This document shows, piece by piece, positions 48,090 through 58,407 of a stretch of 64,000 nucleotides of DNA. This DNA is from Marinobacter sp. Lineage in GTDB: Bacteria > Pseudomonadota > Gammaproteobacteria > Pseudomonadales > Oleiphilaceae. The stretch lies in contig JAIUMV010000016.1 in NCBI GenBank assembly GCA_022565395.1, positions 1-64,000 on the forward strand, written 5' to 3'. Numbering within the stretch: the stretch's first letter is position 1; every line of letters starts with the position of its first letter. Made by a program: the position numbers and the translations under genes. A model generated the notes under the pieces. It was not told where the DNA came from and did not search any database. It worked only from the letters and a program-made list of their open reading frames with translations.

Positions 48090-49589
48090 ATGAAATACAA
48101 CGACCTGCGCGATTTTATCCAGCAACTGGAACAGATGGGCGAACTCAAGCGGATTACCGCTGAAGTGGACCCCCATCTGGAGATGACGGAAATCTGTGAC
48201 CGCACCCTGCGAGCGGGTGGCCCGGCCCTGTTGTTCGAGAACCCGAAGGGCTACGCCATGCCCGTGCTGGCCAACCTGTTTGGCACGCCAAAGCGTGTTG
48301 CGCTGGGCATGGGGCAGTCCGAAGTGTCTGCATTGCGTGATGTGGGCAAGTTGCTGGCCTTCCTGAAGGAGCCCGATCCCCCCAAGGGCTTCCGCGATGC
48401 ACTGGAAAAACTCCCGGTGTTCCGTCAGGTGCTGAAAATGGGGCCGAAGGTGCTGCGTTCCGCCCCCTGTCAGGATGTCATCATCGACAAGCAGGATGTG
48501 GACCTCTATCAGATTCCTATCCAGCACTGCTGGCCGGGAGATGCCGGCCCCCTGGTGACCTGGCCGCTGGTGATTACCCGCGGGCCGCACAAGGAGCGGC
48601 AGAACCTCGGTATCTACCGCCAGCAGCTGATTGGCCGTAACCGCCTGATCATGCGCTGGCTCAGCCATCGTGGCGGCGCGCTGGATTACCATGAGTGGAA
48701 ACTGGCTCATCCAGGCGAGCCCTTTCCGGTGGCGGTGGCACTGGGTGCTGACCCGGCCACTATACTGGGGGCCGTGACACCGGTGCCAGACAGTCTGTCT
48801 GAATATGCCTTTGCCGGCCTGCTGCGGGGTGCCAAAACCGAGCTGGTCAACTGTACCCTCAGTGATCTGCAGGTGCCGGCCAGTGCGGAGATTGTGCTGG
48901 AAGGGTTTATCTACCCGGATGATATGGCGCCGGAGGGGCCGTTTGGCGATCATACCGGCTATTACAATGAGGTTGAGCAGTTCCCGGTGTTCACCGTGGA
49001 GCGGGTCACGCATCGCCGCAACCCCATTTACCACAGCACTTATACCGGTCGCCCGCCGGATGAGCCGGCCATTCTGGGCGTCGCGCTGAATGAAGTGTTC
49101 ATCCCCATTCTGCAGAAGCAGTTCCCGGAAATTGTGGATTTCTACCTGCCCCCGGAAGGCTGTTCCTACCGGTTGGCGGTGGTGACCATGAAAAAGCAGT
49201 ACCCGGGACATGCCAAGCGGGTGATGATGGGGGTATGGTCCTTCCTGCGTCAGTTCATGTATACCAAGTTCGTCATTGTCACCGACGATGACGTCAACGC
49301 CCGTGACTGGAAAGACGTGATCTGGGCCATCACCACTCGTATGGACCCGGCACGGGATACCACACTGGTGGAAAGCACGCCCATCGATTATCTGGATTTT
49401 GCCTCACCGGTGGCGGGTCTGGGGTCGAAAATGGGTCTGGACGCCACCAACAAGTGGCCCGGGGAAACTGACCGGGAGTGGGGCACCCCCATTACCATGA
49501 CGCCCGAGATTAAGCAGCGGGTGGATGAGCTTTGGCCCAGCCTTGGCATTGACCTGGGCGAGCCATCTGATGGCGGGCCGGGTGTTTGA
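48090..49589 (+). CDS. ubiD: 4-hydroxy-3-polyprenylbenzoate decarboxylase
   Basis: A 499-residue UbiD, which uses prenylated FMN to decarboxylate the ubiquinone precursor. The length equals E. coli UbiD (497). Motifs: [20 protein letters not shown] at the N-terminus, the [16 protein letters not shown] block, [12 protein letters not shown], and [15 protein letters not shown], which holds the conserved Glu. A flavin/iron-sulfur reductase gene overlaps its 3' end, like the ubiD-fre pair of E. coli. Confidence 0.97.
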   Translation: MKYNDLRDFIQQLEQMGELKRITAEVDPHLEMTEICDRTLRAGGPALLFENPKGYAMPVLANLFGTPKRVALGMGQSEVSALRDVGKLLAFLKEPDPPKGFRDALEKLPVFRQVLKMGPKVLRSAPCQDVIIDKQDVDLYQIPIQHCWPGDAGPLVTWPLVITRGPHKERQNLGIYRQQLIGRNRLIMRWLSHRGGALDYHEWKLAHPGEPFPVAVALGADPATILGAVTPVPDSLSEYAFAGLLRGAKTELVNCTLSDLQVPASAEIVLEGFIYPDDMAPEGPFGDHTGYYNEVEQFPVFTVERVTHRRNPIYHSTYTGRPPDEPAILGVALNEVFIPILQKQFPEIVDFYLPPEGCSYRLAVVTMKKQYPGHAKRVMMGVWSFLRQFMYTKFVIVTDDDVNARDWKDVIWAITTRMDPARDTTLVESTPIDYLDFASPVAGLGSKMGLDATNKWPGETDREWGTPITMTPEIKQRVDELWPSLGIDLGEPSDGGPGV

Positions 49590-50574
49590 GGTTACCCTGC
49601 AGCCTGCGGGACTGACTTTTCTGGCTGATGGCCAGCAGGATCTGTTGACTGCCGCCCGGGACGCGGGCATTGCGGTGCCCGCGGCTTGCCGTAATGGCGT
49701 TTGTGAGATTTGTGCGGCCCGGCTGGTGTCCGGTCAGGCCCTGAATACCCGTACCCATCAACCGTGTATGCCCGGTAGCGAGATAATGCTGTGTCGCGCC
49801 CGGGCATGCAGTGATCTGAAACTGGAGATAACCGCCGTTATGGCAGCAGGACAGACCATCCCCCGCAAGATGCAGGCGCGCGTGACCGGCCTGGAGGCAA
49901 TCAGCCATGACATCTACCGTGTTCGGTTGAGCCTGCCGCGGCGGCGGGAGCTGGTGTTTCATGCCGGCCAGTACCTGGCCATCCAGTTGCCAGACAGCGA
50001 ACCGGCATATTTTTCCATTGCCAGTAGCCCGGATCAGGCGGAGCTGGAGCTGCATATCCAGGCCTCGCCGGACTGGGTATCCGCGCAGCGGGTGGTGGAT
50101 GCCTTGCGGACGCTGACCGAGATCACGCTGGAGCTGCCTTTCGGCAAGGCGTGCCTGGCGGCAGTGCCCCGGCAACCCCTGGTGTTGGTGGCTGCCGGTA
50201 CGGGGTTTGCGCAGATGAAGAGTGTCATTGACTACCTGCGCCACGCCAACAACGCCCAGCCGGTTCACCTTTATTGGGGTGTACGCAGGCTGGCGGACAT
50301 GTATTTGCTGGATCTGGCCCGGGAGTGGGAGCAGGAACTGGCGCCGCTGTTCACCTTCAGCCCTCTGATTGGTGACAACGAAGACAATGACTGGGCTGGC
50401 CACCATGATCAGCTGGCCCGAGCAGTGCTTTCTGACGGCCACGACTGGGCAAACGTTCAGGTGCTGGCCAGCGGCTCCCCCGTAATGGTGTATACCCTGA
50501 TGGATGCCTTGCTGGCACAGGGCCTGCCGGAAAATGCCTTCCTCTCTGACGTGCTGGAGTACGCGCCTCGTTAG
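49570..50574 (+). CDS. Ferredoxin-FNR fusion reductase downstream of ubiD
   Basis: A 334-residue NAD(P)H-dependent reductase. Residues ~1-90 are a plant-type 2Fe-2S ferredoxin domain: CRNGVCEIC (three ligands), with a fourth Cys in MLCRAR. Residues ~100-330 are the FAD-binding barrel and NAD-binding fold ([23 protein letters not shown], with a closing ASGSPVMV). This resembles CDP-6-deoxy-L-threo-glycero-hexulose reductase / AscD or Fre-like flavin reductases; the position after ubiD suggests it supplies reduced flavin or electrons. The start is placed at 49570, overlapping the ubiD stop by 20 bases; a start at 49525 is possible. Confidence 0.85.
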   Translation: MAGRVFEVTLQPAGLTFLADGQQDLLTAARDAGIAVPAACRNGVCEICAARLVSGQALNTRTHQPCMPGSEIMLCRARACSDLKLEITAVMAAGQTIPRKMQARVTGLEAISHDIYRVRLSLPRRRELVFHAGQYLAIQLPDSEPAYFSIASSPDQAELELHIQASPDWVSAQRVVDALRTLTEITLELPFGKACLAAVPRQPLVLVAAGTGFAQMKSVIDYLRHANNAQPVHLYWGVRRLADMYLLDLAREWEQELAPLFTFSPLIGDNEDNDWAGHHDQLARAVLSDGHDWANVQVLASGSPVMVYTLMDALLAQGLPENAFLSDVLEYAPR

Positions 50575-50947
50575 GGGCTGTCTGAGGTTTTGGCGCAACG
50601 CCGGTGGTGGGGTGTCTGAGGCTTTGGTGAAGCGCCGCTGGTAGGGTGGCTTTCTCCGCCGCAATTCACGGCACGTCCTGTACCGACCTTGCACCGCGCC
50701 TTCCCTGGCGCTGCTCCGAAAGCCACCCCACCACCGACGCCCATACGGTGTCCGTGCCTACAAACCCTTAAATCTTTTCTTCCGCGCGTTCCGCGTTCTT
50801 CCGCGGCAAAAAAACAAAGCCCGTTCTCCCTGAGCTTGTCGAAGGACGCGAGCACCGACGCCCGCGCCTATGAACTACTAAGTCTTTCGTCCGTGGCTAA
50901 AAAATGCTCACCCTGAGCCTATCGAGGGATGGGCCCCCGTTGTCAGT
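50575..50947. repeat. Repeat-rich intergenic region between the reductase and hemY
   Basis: No gene is apparent. There are tandem imperfect copies (GTCTGAGG.TTTGG.G.A.CGCCG.TGGT.GGG at about 50579 and 50614) and a long inverted pairing: GGTGGCTTTC against GAAAGCCACC, and GGTGGTGGGGTG against CACCCCACCACC. ACCGACGCCC occurs twice. CCCTGAGC.T.TCGA.GGA occurs twice (about 50828 and 50912), the widespread palindromic word family seen as CCTTCGACAAGCTCAGG. It looks like a cluster of mobile palindromic repeats. Confidence 0.65.
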
Positions 50948-52183
50948 TCAGTGCTTGGGCATCGGCAGCTCGGGCAGCCCGCTATCCTTCAGCAAGCTCT
51001 GTATCAGCAACTCCCGGCTTTTCTCGTCATGGCCCATATGGGCATTCAGGCGGCTGAGCTCCGCCATGGTCTCGTGGCTGCGCTTGAGTCGCAGGCTGGT
51101 TTCAAAGTACTCCCGGGCCTTGCCCCAGAGTTCGTTGCGCAGGCTAAGGCGACCGAGGGCCAGCAACAGTTCCGGGTTGTTAGGGCGGTCCTGCAGCCAG
51201 CGTTCTGCACTGAGCAACTGTTCCTCAACGCTTTGTCCCTGCAGGCGCCCGTAGAGGTTGATAAGCTCATCACTCCAGTGGGTGCGCAGCACTTTGCGCA
51301 ACAGGGTCTCAGCCTGTGCGTCGTCACCCAGCTCAGCCAGCAGTTGGGCATAGTCGCGGATGGCCAGGCTGTCTTTGCGCATGGTTCCCGGCAACTCGTC
51401 CCAGATACGGGTGAGCTTGTCGAGGGAGCGTTGTTCCTCGGGTATGCGTCGACATTCCTCCGCAGCTTTTTGCATCAGGTTGTGCCATACCTTGCGTTCA
51501 AGGGGGGTGAGCTCATCACTGCCCACCAGTCCGCGTTTACGCAGTTCTGGCAGCAGGCTGGCCAGTTCGCGCCAGTCTTCCAGTTTGACGTAAACCGCTT
51601 TCAGCAGCTTCAGTACAAAGGGGTGGCCAGGGGCCTGTTTGCGTAGTCGCAGCAACGTGGCCAAGGCTTGTTCATAGTGATTGGCTGCCATCTGTAATTG
51701 GGCCTGGGTCAGCCCCACCGCCAGATCAGAGCCGGGGGTGCTCTCATAGGCTGCCCGCAGCAGGCTGTCGGCATCATCATAATCGCCTTCCTCTGACGCT
51801 GCCTGAGCCGCTGCCAGGTAATTAATCAGGGGGGTTTCCGCATGGCTGGCGGAACTCTCCAGAAACTTGCGGGCGCGGGGCCAGTTACCTTCCGCCAGCG
51901 CCAGCAGACCCTGGGTGGTACGTTTCTGGGCGCGGCGCTGGGAGCTGCGGCTCAGCCAGCTGTTGACGGCGCTGCCGCCCTGGCTCAGGCGGCGCAGCAC
52001 GCCCAGCGTGGTGTTGATTAGCAGGATCAGTACCAACAGGCAGGCCACCCCCACCCAGAAGTTGGTTTCAATCAGCCAGTGACCGAAACTGATACGGATA
52101 TAGCCCAGATCATGTTGTACCCCCAGCCCGAGGGCCGTGCCAAGCAACAGGGCAATGACCAGGATCAGGATGAATTTTTTCAT
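50948..52183 (-). CDS. hemY: Haem biosynthesis protein HemY (TPR protein)
   Basis: A 411-residue inner-membrane TPR protein of the proteobacterial HemY family, implicated in haem synthesis but not the same as the Bacillus protoporphyrinogen oxidase of that name. Two membrane helices lie at ~5-22 (ILILVIALLLGTALGLGV) and ~40-62, followed by helical TPR repeats (EGNWPRARKFLE, DYDDADSLLRAAYE, NHYEQALATLLRLRKQAP). The start overlaps the end of hemX by 4 bases. It is the last gene of hemC-hemD-hemX-hemY. Confidence 0.93.
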   Translation of the reverse strand: MKKFILILVIALLLGTALGLGVQHDLGYIRISFGHWLIETNFWVGVACLLVLILLINTTLGVLRRLSQGGSAVNSWLSRSSQRRAQKRTTQGLLALAEGNWPRARKFLESSASHAETPLINYLAAAQAASEEGDYDDADSLLRAAYESTPGSDLAVGLTQAQLQMAANHYEQALATLLRLRKQAPGHPFVLKLLKAVYVKLEDWRELASLLPELRKRGLVGSDELTPLERKVWHNLMQKAAEECRRIPEEQRSLDKLTRIWDELPGTMRKDSLAIRDYAQLLAELGDDAQAETLLRKVLRTHWSDELINLYGRLQGQSVEEQLLSAERWLQDRPNNPELLLALGRLSLRNELWGKAREYFETSLRLKRSHETMAELSRLNAHMGHDEKSRELLIQSLLKDSGLPELPMPKH

Positions 52184-53274
52184 TGCGCCTCACCTTCCGG
52201 TCGGGTGCTGGCGGACTGGCGCATCTCCAGCCGGCCCTTAAGCAGCACCAGTGACCGGCTGATGTCTGGCAGGGTGGGATTGATATCCTTGCCCTGCAGG
52301 GCTTGCAGGCTGTCAGTCAGCGCGTTGACCTGGGGGTTGTTGCGGTCAAAGTGCTGCGTCAGGCCTGCCAGGGCGCGCTCCAGCGCACGATCATAGAGCG
52401 CCTGATGGCCGCGCAGGGCGGCCAGGCCGGCTTCCTCCAGCATCAGTTGCAGGTGCAGGCGGGCGTAGGCGCTTTGCTCCGGGCTGAGCAGGGGCTGTAC
52501 CGGCGCGTCCATCCGCCGGATGACAATAGCCTGACTCAGGGCCTGGCGGGTGGCATGCAGGGCTTGCTCCCAACGATTGCGCGGGTCTTCTGGCTCACTG
52601 GCACCGGTTTCCGGGGTGCGGGTGACGCGGGCCATGTCGAGCAGAGCGCTGTCGCTGAGGCGGCTCAGGCTGTCAATGGCAGCGGCCAGTTGCAGGTAAA
52701 TGCCGGTGCGGTCGGCCTGGCTGACCCCCCGCAGGGCCAGCTTGTCTTTGGCCAGCTGCTCCCGTACCGGGTGCACGCCAATGTCATCGGTTTCCCGCAG
52801 TACCTCGTCAGCGGCTGTCAGAGCGGCCAGGGCACCCCGCTGATCCTGCTCCAGCAACAGTCGCTGGTTGGCAATGCGCAGCAGGTACTCCGCTTCCGCC
52901 AGCAGCCAGTCGGTGCGGCTGCGGTGTCCGGCTTCCAGCAAGGTGCGGGCGGTATGGTCCAGTTGCCGTTGCTGTTCAGTCAGGCGCTCCTGATGCTGGC
53001 GTAGCCGGCTCTCCAGACTGCGCAGGCGGTCGCTCTGCTGGCTGTCGGTGCGGGCACTGAGCTGTTCCAGGCGCTGATTACTGCGTTCCAGATAGTCCAC
53101 GGCCTGTTCCAGGCTCCGCTGCTGCTGGCTTTGCTGCCAGCTCCACAGGCTCAGAGCCAGGGTTAGCAGCAGCAGAACAGCGGCGGCGATCCACAGGGGC
53201 CAGAGGCGTGGCTGTGGCTTGGGCTGATCAGGCACGGTGGCGGGCAGGTTGGCGTTGGCGTCAGTCACAGGCAT
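52180..53274 (-). CDS. hemX: Uroporphyrinogen-III C-methyltransferase-like HemX
   Basis: A 364-residue membrane-anchored protein of the HemX family, whose catalytic role is unproven. The N-terminal cytoplasmic stretch is Pro-rich, then one membrane helix (~30-48, WIAAAVLLLLTLALSLWSW) and a long coiled coil (~50-120, Gln/Arg-rich). The C-terminal domain has AEAEYLLRIANQRLLLEQD (family-typical) and a second helical part. It follows hemD after 18 bases and overlaps hemY by 4 bases. Confidence 0.9.
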   Translation of the reverse strand: MPVTDANANLPATVPDQPKPQPRLWPLWIAAAVLLLLTLALSLWSWQQSQQQRSLEQAVDYLERSNQRLEQLSARTDSQQSDRLRSLESRLRQHQERLTEQQRQLDHTARTLLEAGHRSRTDWLLAEAEYLLRIANQRLLLEQDQRGALAALTAADEVLRETDDIGVHPVREQLAKDKLALRGVSQADRTGIYLQLAAAIDSLSRLSDSALLDMARVTRTPETGASEPEDPRNRWEQALHATRQALSQAIVIRRMDAPVQPLLSPEQSAYARLHLQLMLEEAGLAALRGHQALYDRALERALAGLTQHFDRNNPQVNALTDSLQALQGKDINPTLPDISRSLVLLKGRLEMRQSASTRPEGEAQ

Positions 53275-53292
53275 CCTTACTCACGGTTGGAA

Positions 53293-54090
53293 TCAATTAA
53301 CGTCCGCTTCGCCTTGCAGCGACCGGGTCAGGGCAGTGGCGATACCCTCATCAGAAAGACTAGCCGGAACAATCACCTGTGTGAAGCCCAGTTGTTGTGC
53401 CTGGCTCGCCACCCGGGCCGCTGGCAGCAGCAGCTGCCGCTGCAGGAGTCCGGTGTCCAGATGAGCGGCCAGCTGCACCAGCCGCTGCAGGGTGTCACCG
53501 GAAAGCACCACCAGGCTATCGGGGGCAAAGTCGTGAAACAGGGACTGCAGGCTGGATTCAGCATAGTCCGGGAACCGGCGTTCATAAAGCGGCAGCAGCG
53601 TGACCTGGGCACCACGGGCTTGCAGGGTTTCCTGCAGCAGGTCGCGGCCGTCAGTGCCGCGGGCAATCAATACCTTGTCGCCGGTGACCTGTTGCAGGGA
53701 GGCTACCGCCAGTAACGCTTCGCTGGTGACGCCGGTTGCCGGTACGGTCACCCGCAGGCCCGCGGCCGCAAACACCTGGCCGGTGCCCTTGCCGACACCG
53801 TACCAGTGAATGCCCACCGGCCATTGTGGCCACCAATGATCCAGCTGCTCCAGCAGCTGCTGGGCAGCGAAGGGGCTGACGGCGATAACATGCTGGAACT
53901 GGTCCAGTTGTTGCAGCACCGTGCGCAGCTGGGGGCTATCCGGCAGTGGCTGGCGTTCGATGAGTGACAGGGTGCGGGTGGTCGCACCCAGGCTTTGCAG
54001 GTGGCTGGCAAGACGACTGGCTTCGGGTTCCGGCCGGCATACCAGGATGCGGCGACCGGCCAGGGGCCGGTTAGCGAGGGGTGTGGCCAT
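53293..54090 (-). CDS. hemD: Uroporphyrinogen-III synthase
   Basis: A 265-residue enzyme that cyclises hydroxymethylbilane. Sequence conservation in HemD is low, but [22 protein letters not shown] at the N-terminus, [14 protein letters not shown] and [17 protein letters not shown] with LPLYERR are its usual landmarks. The start at 54090 gives [10 protein letters not shown]; a longer frame to 54210 runs inside hemC. It overlaps the hemC 3' end by 20 bases. Confidence 0.92.
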   Translation of the reverse strand: MATPLANRPLAGRRILVCRPEPEASRLASHLQSLGATTRTLSLIERQPLPDSPQLRTVLQQLDQFQHVIAVSPFAAQQLLEQLDHWWPQWPVGIHWYGVGKGTGQVFAAAGLRVTVPATGVTSEALLAVASLQQVTGDKVLIARGTDGRDLLQETLQARGAQVTLLPLYERRFPDYAESSLQSLFHDFAPDSLVVLSGDTLQRLVQLAAHLDTGLLQRQLLLPAARVASQAQQLGFTQVIVPASLSDEGIATALTRSLQGEADVN

Positions 54091-55012
54091 AGATTTCTGC
54101 CAGTACCTGGTCGGCCCCCAGTGCCAGCAGGTCTTCTGCCAGTTCAATTCCGAGCTGTTCGCCCTGTTGGCGCGGTGCCCGGCCTTCCACCCGGAAGATA
54201 CGGCTGCCATCCACGGCGCCTACCAGGCCGCGTAGCCACAGCGTGTTGTCGTCTTCCAGCATGGCATAGGCGGCAATGGGTACCTGGCAGCCACCCTGAA
54301 GGCGGCGGTTAAGGGCCCTTTCGGCCTTCACCCGGTCAGCGGAGTCCGGATGATTAAGGGGGGCGAGCATGGCAATCAGTTCTTTGTCATCCAGGCGGCA
54401 TTCAATACCGAGGGCGCCCTGGCCCACGGCAGGCAGTGACAGACTGTCTGCCAGAGTGCAACGGATGCGGTCCTGAAAGCCGAGGCGTTTTAAGCCGGAA
54501 CTGGCCAGGATGATGGCGTCATATTCACCTGCGTCCAGCTTCGCCAGCCGGGTGTTGACGTTGCCCCGCAGGGTGCGGATTTGCAGGTCCGGGCGGTGGG
54601 CGCGCAGCTGGGCTTCCCGGCGCATGCTGGCCGTTCCCACCACCGCCCCTTGAGGCAGCGCGTCGAGGCTGCCAAAGTCATTGCTGACAAAGGCGTCAGT
54701 GGGGTCCTCACGCTCGCAGATGGCCACCAGCCCGAGGCCTTCGGGAAACTCCATGGGTACGTCTTTCATGGAGTGTACGGCCAGGTCGGCACGGCCATCC
54801 AGCATGGCTTCTTCCAGCTCCTTGACGAACAGGCCCTTGCCGCCGATTTTGGCAAGGGGCACGTCGAGGATCTTGTCACCCTGGGTTTTGAAGCCGATAA
54901 GCTCGACCGTGATTCCGCTGTGCAGACGCTCCAGCTCTGATTTGATGAACTCGGCCTGCCAGAGGGCCAGGGCGCTGTTTCGGGTTGCAATGCGGATGGT
55001 ACGTTGTGCCAT
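54071..55012 (-). CDS. hemC: Porphobilinogen deaminase
   Basis: A 313-residue enzyme that joins four porphobilinogen units. Motifs: [62 protein letters not shown] and the [10 protein letters not shown] loop holding the cofactor-binding Cys. Length equals E. coli HemC (313). It is first in the hem cluster, 68 bases after algR on the same strand. Confidence 0.97.
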   Translation of the reverse strand: MAQRTIRIATRNSALALWQAEFIKSELERLHSGITVELIGFKTQGDKILDVPLAKIGGKGLFVKELEEAMLDGRADLAVHSMKDVPMEFPEGLGLVAICEREDPTDAFVSNDFGSLDALPQGAVVGTASMRREAQLRAHRPDLQIRTLRGNVNTRLAKLDAGEYDAIILASSGLKRLGFQDRIRCTLADSLSLPAVGQGALGIECRLDDKELIAMLAPLNHPDSADRVKAERALNRRLQGGCQVPIAAYAMLEDDNTLWLRGLVGAVDGSRIFRVEGRAPRQQGEQLGIELAEDLLALGADQVLAEIYGHTPR

Positions 55013-55080
55013 GGGAACCTGTGTCAGTCACTTGAAATGAAGATGGCCCAAGGTTACCTGCTTCGGGGTCAAATGTCCCG

Positions 55081-55836
55081 TCACCCGGCGTCAGGTCGGT
55101 GCTCGCTGAGCCAGCTTTTCAGCTGGCTGGCATGGCGACGGCTGACGGGCAGCTTGCCGAGATTGTCCCGCAGGGTGGCAAACTGCTGGCCGTCACGATC
55201 CCGGATCATGCCTTGCAAAAAGCGTGTGCCCACCAGGGTGTGCCGGTGGATGCGCAGCAGGTATTGGGGCCAGGCCTGTTCAAGCTCTTTGAGGGTGTAG
55301 TCGGTGACGGTCTCTCCCTGTTCATGGTGCAGGGTGACGCACTTCTGGTCGGCTTCGCAGTAGTGAATACGGTGCAGATCGATCAACTCGGTACCCCGGT
55401 GGGTGCGTACCGCCAGTTGCCCGCCTTCCTCGCTCTCCCGCTGCTGTAGGGCCTGCAGCTGTACCCGGTTGATACGACCAGCCCGCGCCAGGGCGTCCGC
55501 CAGGGCTTCCCGGCGCACGGGTTTGAGCAGGTAGGCGACGGCCTGCACTTCAAAGGCATTGATGGCGTACCTGTCATAGGCGGTGCAGAAAATCACCGCT
55601 GGCGGATTATTGAGCCGGGTCAGCTGGGCCGCAGCGGCCAGACCATCCAGGCCGGGCATGCGGATGTCCAGCAGCACAATATCCGGTTGCAGACGGGCCA
55701 CCTCCTTCAGTACGGCGTCACCATCAGCGGCCTCGCCACAGACCTGATAACCTGGCAGCTCGGCGACCAGACGCTGCAGACGCTCCCGGGCCAGGGGCTC
55801 GTCATCGGCAATCAGTACGGATTGAGTCAGGGTCAT
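55081..55836 (-). CDS. algR: LytTR response regulator AlgR
   Basis: A 251-residue response regulator. The REC domain (1-120) has VLIADDEPLARERL and the phosphoacceptor in IVLLDIRMPG. The LytTR DNA-binding domain (~145-245) has YCEADQKCVTLHH and RIHRHTLVG. In Pseudomonas AlgR controls alginate and type IV pili; the synteny (hemC next to algR and algZ) supports the name. It overlaps the algZ stop by 4 bases (ATGA). Confidence 0.92.
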   Translation of the reverse strand: MTLTQSVLIADDEPLARERLQRLVAELPGYQVCGEAADGDAVLKEVARLQPDIVLLDIRMPGLDGLAAAAQLTRLNNPPAVIFCTAYDRYAINAFEVQAVAYLLKPVRREALADALARAGRINRVQLQALQQRESEEGGQLAVRTHRGTELIDLHRIHYCEADQKCVTLHHEQGETVTDYTLKELEQAWPQYLLRIHRHTLVGTRFLQGMIRDRDGQQFATLRDNLGKLPVSRRHASQLKSWLSEHRPDAG

Positions 55837-56900
55837 GCGGGTTCCCTTGTTTTTGTGGTTCCTGGCAAGGGCTGCCAGGGCAATCTCAGGGTAACTATAT
55901 AACGGCCCTGATGATGGCTGGTTTTCAGTATCGCCTGATCGTCGAACAGAGCGGCCAGCCGGTCCCGGATATTGGTCATGGCAACCCGGTTGCCATCGTG
56001 GCTTGGTAGATCAGGCTCCGGTTCCGGATTGTCTATCATCAGGGTGACCGTGTCCCGCTGGCGGTAGGCTTCGATACGGATACTGCCGCCCTCGGGCCGC
56101 GGCTGGATGCCGTGGTAGATGGCGTTTTCCAGCAGCGGCTGCAATGTCAAGGGCGGAATGGCCTGGGCGTCCAGGCCTTCGCCCAAGGCCCACTCTACCG
56201 TCAGCCGGGGGCCCAGCCGCAGGCTTTCAATGGCCAGATAACGGCGACAAAGGGCCAGCTCCTCCGCCAGCGGGATCAGGCGGTCCTGGGTGCGCAGACT
56301 GGCGCGAAACAGCTCTGACAGATCCAGTACTGCGTCCTCTGCCTGATCGGGTCGGGTGGAAATCAGGCTGGCAATGGTATTCATGCTGTTGAACAGGAAG
56401 TGGGGCTGAATGCGGGCCTGTAGGGCGGTGACCCGGGCCTGCATCTCCGCCTGCTTTTGCCGCTGCCACTGATGTTGCAGATAAAAATACCGCAGCACCA
56501 CGATAGTCACGATAAACGCCGCCAGCAGGTTGCGACCAATGGGTTGCCAGGGCAGCTGCTGCAGGCCAGCATAACCGGGATTGAGCAGCCGCTCGGTGGC
56601 GATGCTGAACAGCAGCACATCCAGCACCACAATCGCAGTGACGGCCAGGGTGGCCATGGGGATGCTGAGGCGCTGTAACCAGCGGCGCAGCAGACAGATC
56701 AGGGCCGCGCTGGTGAGCACAGTCCATTGCACGAACAGTGACAGCAGGCCAACATAGTTCCAGTCCAGCCAGCCCTCGGTGGACTGCACGATGGCCAGTA
56801 ACAGCACCAGCAGCTGGCTGGTCATCACCAGCATGAACACCGCCCGGACCCGGCACAGGTCAGGAATAAAGAACTCATTGCGATCGGTATGCAACGTCAT
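55833..56900 (-). CDS. algZ: LytS-type sensor kinase AlgZ/FimS
   Basis: A 355-residue membrane kinase. About four helices (residues 20-130) precede a coiled coil and the LytS-type HisK domain: QPHFLFNSMNTIASL with the likely phosphoacceptor His, an N-box region (PLLENAIYHGIQ) and IDNPEPEP plus GNRVAMTNIRDRL as G-box. This domain set is that of AlgZ of Pseudomonas, whose partner is AlgR. It faces argH across 95 bases. Confidence 0.9.
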   Translation of the reverse strand: MTLHTDRNEFFIPDLCRVRAVFMLVMTSQLLVLLLAIVQSTEGWLDWNYVGLLSLFVQWTVLTSAALICLLRRWLQRLSIPMATLAVTAIVVLDVLLFSIATERLLNPGYAGLQQLPWQPIGRNLLAAFIVTIVVLRYFYLQHQWQRQKQAEMQARVTALQARIQPHFLFNSMNTIASLISTRPDQAEDAVLDLSELFRASLRTQDRLIPLAEELALCRRYLAIESLRLGPRLTVEWALGEGLDAQAIPPLTLQPLLENAIYHGIQPRPEGGSIRIEAYRQRDTVTLMIDNPEPEPDLPSHDGNRVAMTNIRDRLAALFDDQAILKTSHHQGRYIVTLRLPWQPLPGTTKTREPA

Positions 56901-56995
56901 GCAGGCGAGCGTCCTTGAGAGTGTTATAATCCGCGCCAGATTTTATCCCGCTGGCCTTATACCCATGCCAGCCTTCACAGCAGGAATCATAGCCC

Positions 56996-58390
56996 ATGAC
57001 TGATCAGAACAAGACCTCCGAAAAACCCTGGGGTGGCCGGTTCAGTGAGCCGACCGATGCGTTTGTGGAACGTTTCACCGCGTCCGTAGGGTTTGATCAG
57101 CGCCTGTATCATCACGACATCACCGGCTCCATTGCCCATGCCACCATGCTGGCCAAGGTGGGTGTGCTGACCGGGGAGGAGCGGGACCAGATTATTGATG
57201 GCCTGAATGCTGTCAAGGCGGACATCGAGGCCGGGCGCTTCCAGTGGTCCGTCAGTCTGGAAGATGTGCATATGAATGTCGAGGCGCGGCTGACCGATCG
57301 CATCGGCATTACCGGTAAAAAACTGCATACCGGTCGCAGCCGCAATGATCAGGTGGCGACAGATATCCGCCTCTACCTGCGGGATGAGATTGATGTTATC
57401 GCTGAAGAGCTGGTTCGCTTGCAGCAGGGGCTGCTGGACCTTGCCGAACGTGAGGCGGACACCATCATGCCGGGTTTTACTCACCTGCAGACGGCTCAGC
57501 CGGTTACCTTCGGGCACCACCTGATGGCCTGGTTTGAAATGCTGATGCGGGATGCCGAACGCCTGCAGGACTGCCGCAAGCGGGTGAATGTCATGCCCCT
57601 GGGCGCCGCAGCGCTGGCGGGCACCACCTATCCCATCGACCGCGCCTTTACCGCGGAGTTGCTGGGCTTTGAACGGCCAACGGAGAACTCTCTGGACTCA
57701 GTGAGCGACCGGGATTTCGCCATCGAGTTCTGCAGCTTTGCCGCGCTGCTGATGACCCATCTGTCCCGTTTCAGTGAGGAGCTGGTGCTGTGGACCTCGG
57801 CGCAGTTTGATTTTATTGATCTGCCAGACCGCTTCTGCACAGGCTCCTCCATCATGCCGCAGAAAAAGAACCCGGATGTGCCGGAGCTGGTGCGGGGTAA
57901 AACCGGCCGTGTAAATGGCCACCTGGTCAGTCTGTTGACACTGATGAAGAGCCAGCCGCTGGCCTACAACAAAGACAACCAGGAAGACAAAGAGCCCCTG
58001 TTTGACACCATCGACACCATCAAGGGCTGTCTGAAAGCCTACGCCGACATGGTGCCGGCCATCCGTGCCAAGGCAGACAGCATGCGCGAGGCGGCCAAGC
58101 GTGGTTTCTCCACCGCTACGGATCTGGCGGATTATCTGGTGAAGAAGGGTGTGCCTTTCCGTGATGCCCATGAGATTGTCGGCAAAGCCGTGGCTTTTGG
58201 CGTGGCTGAGCGCCGCGACCTGGCGGACATGACCCTGGCGGAACTGCAGCAGTTCTCCGATGTGATCGGTCCGGATGTGTTTGACGTGCTGACCCTGGAA
58301 GGCTCAGTGCAGGCACGGGATCATCTCGGTGGCACCGCACCGGCACAGGTGCGGGCTGCGGTGCAGCGGGCGCGGGCCCGGTTGGGCTGA
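56996..58390 (+). CDS. argH: Argininosuccinate lyase
   Basis: A 464-residue enzyme for the last step of arginine synthesis, splitting argininosuccinate to arginine and fumarate. Superfamily motifs are visible: [26 protein letters not shown] with the catalytic His, and the flexible [12 protein letters not shown] loop with the catalytic Ser. The usual end (AAVQRAR) is present. It sits between algZ and the GGDEF-EAL gene, as in Pseudomonas. Confidence 0.97.
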   Translation: MTDQNKTSEKPWGGRFSEPTDAFVERFTASVGFDQRLYHHDITGSIAHATMLAKVGVLTGEERDQIIDGLNAVKADIEAGRFQWSVSLEDVHMNVEARLTDRIGITGKKLHTGRSRNDQVATDIRLYLRDEIDVIAEELVRLQQGLLDLAEREADTIMPGFTHLQTAQPVTFGHHLMAWFEMLMRDAERLQDCRKRVNVMPLGAAALAGTTYPIDRAFTAELLGFERPTENSLDSVSDRDFAIEFCSFAALLMTHLSRFSEELVLWTSAQFDFIDLPDRFCTGSSIMPQKKNPDVPELVRGKTGRVNGHLVSLLTLMKSQPLAYNKDNQEDKEPLFDTIDTIKGCLKAYADMVPAIRAKADSMREAAKRGFSTATDLADYLVKKGVPFRDAHEIVGKAVAFGVAERRDLADMTLAELQQFSDVIGPDVFDVLTLEGSVQARDHLGGTAPAQVRAAVQRARARLG

Positions 58391-58407
58391 GCGTCTGGCC
58401 GGCCAAC

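Noticed and set aside
49510-50694. 394-codon minus-strand frame opposite the flavin reductase
   Set aside because: The plus strand shows ferredoxin and FNR motifs; the minus frame shows none.
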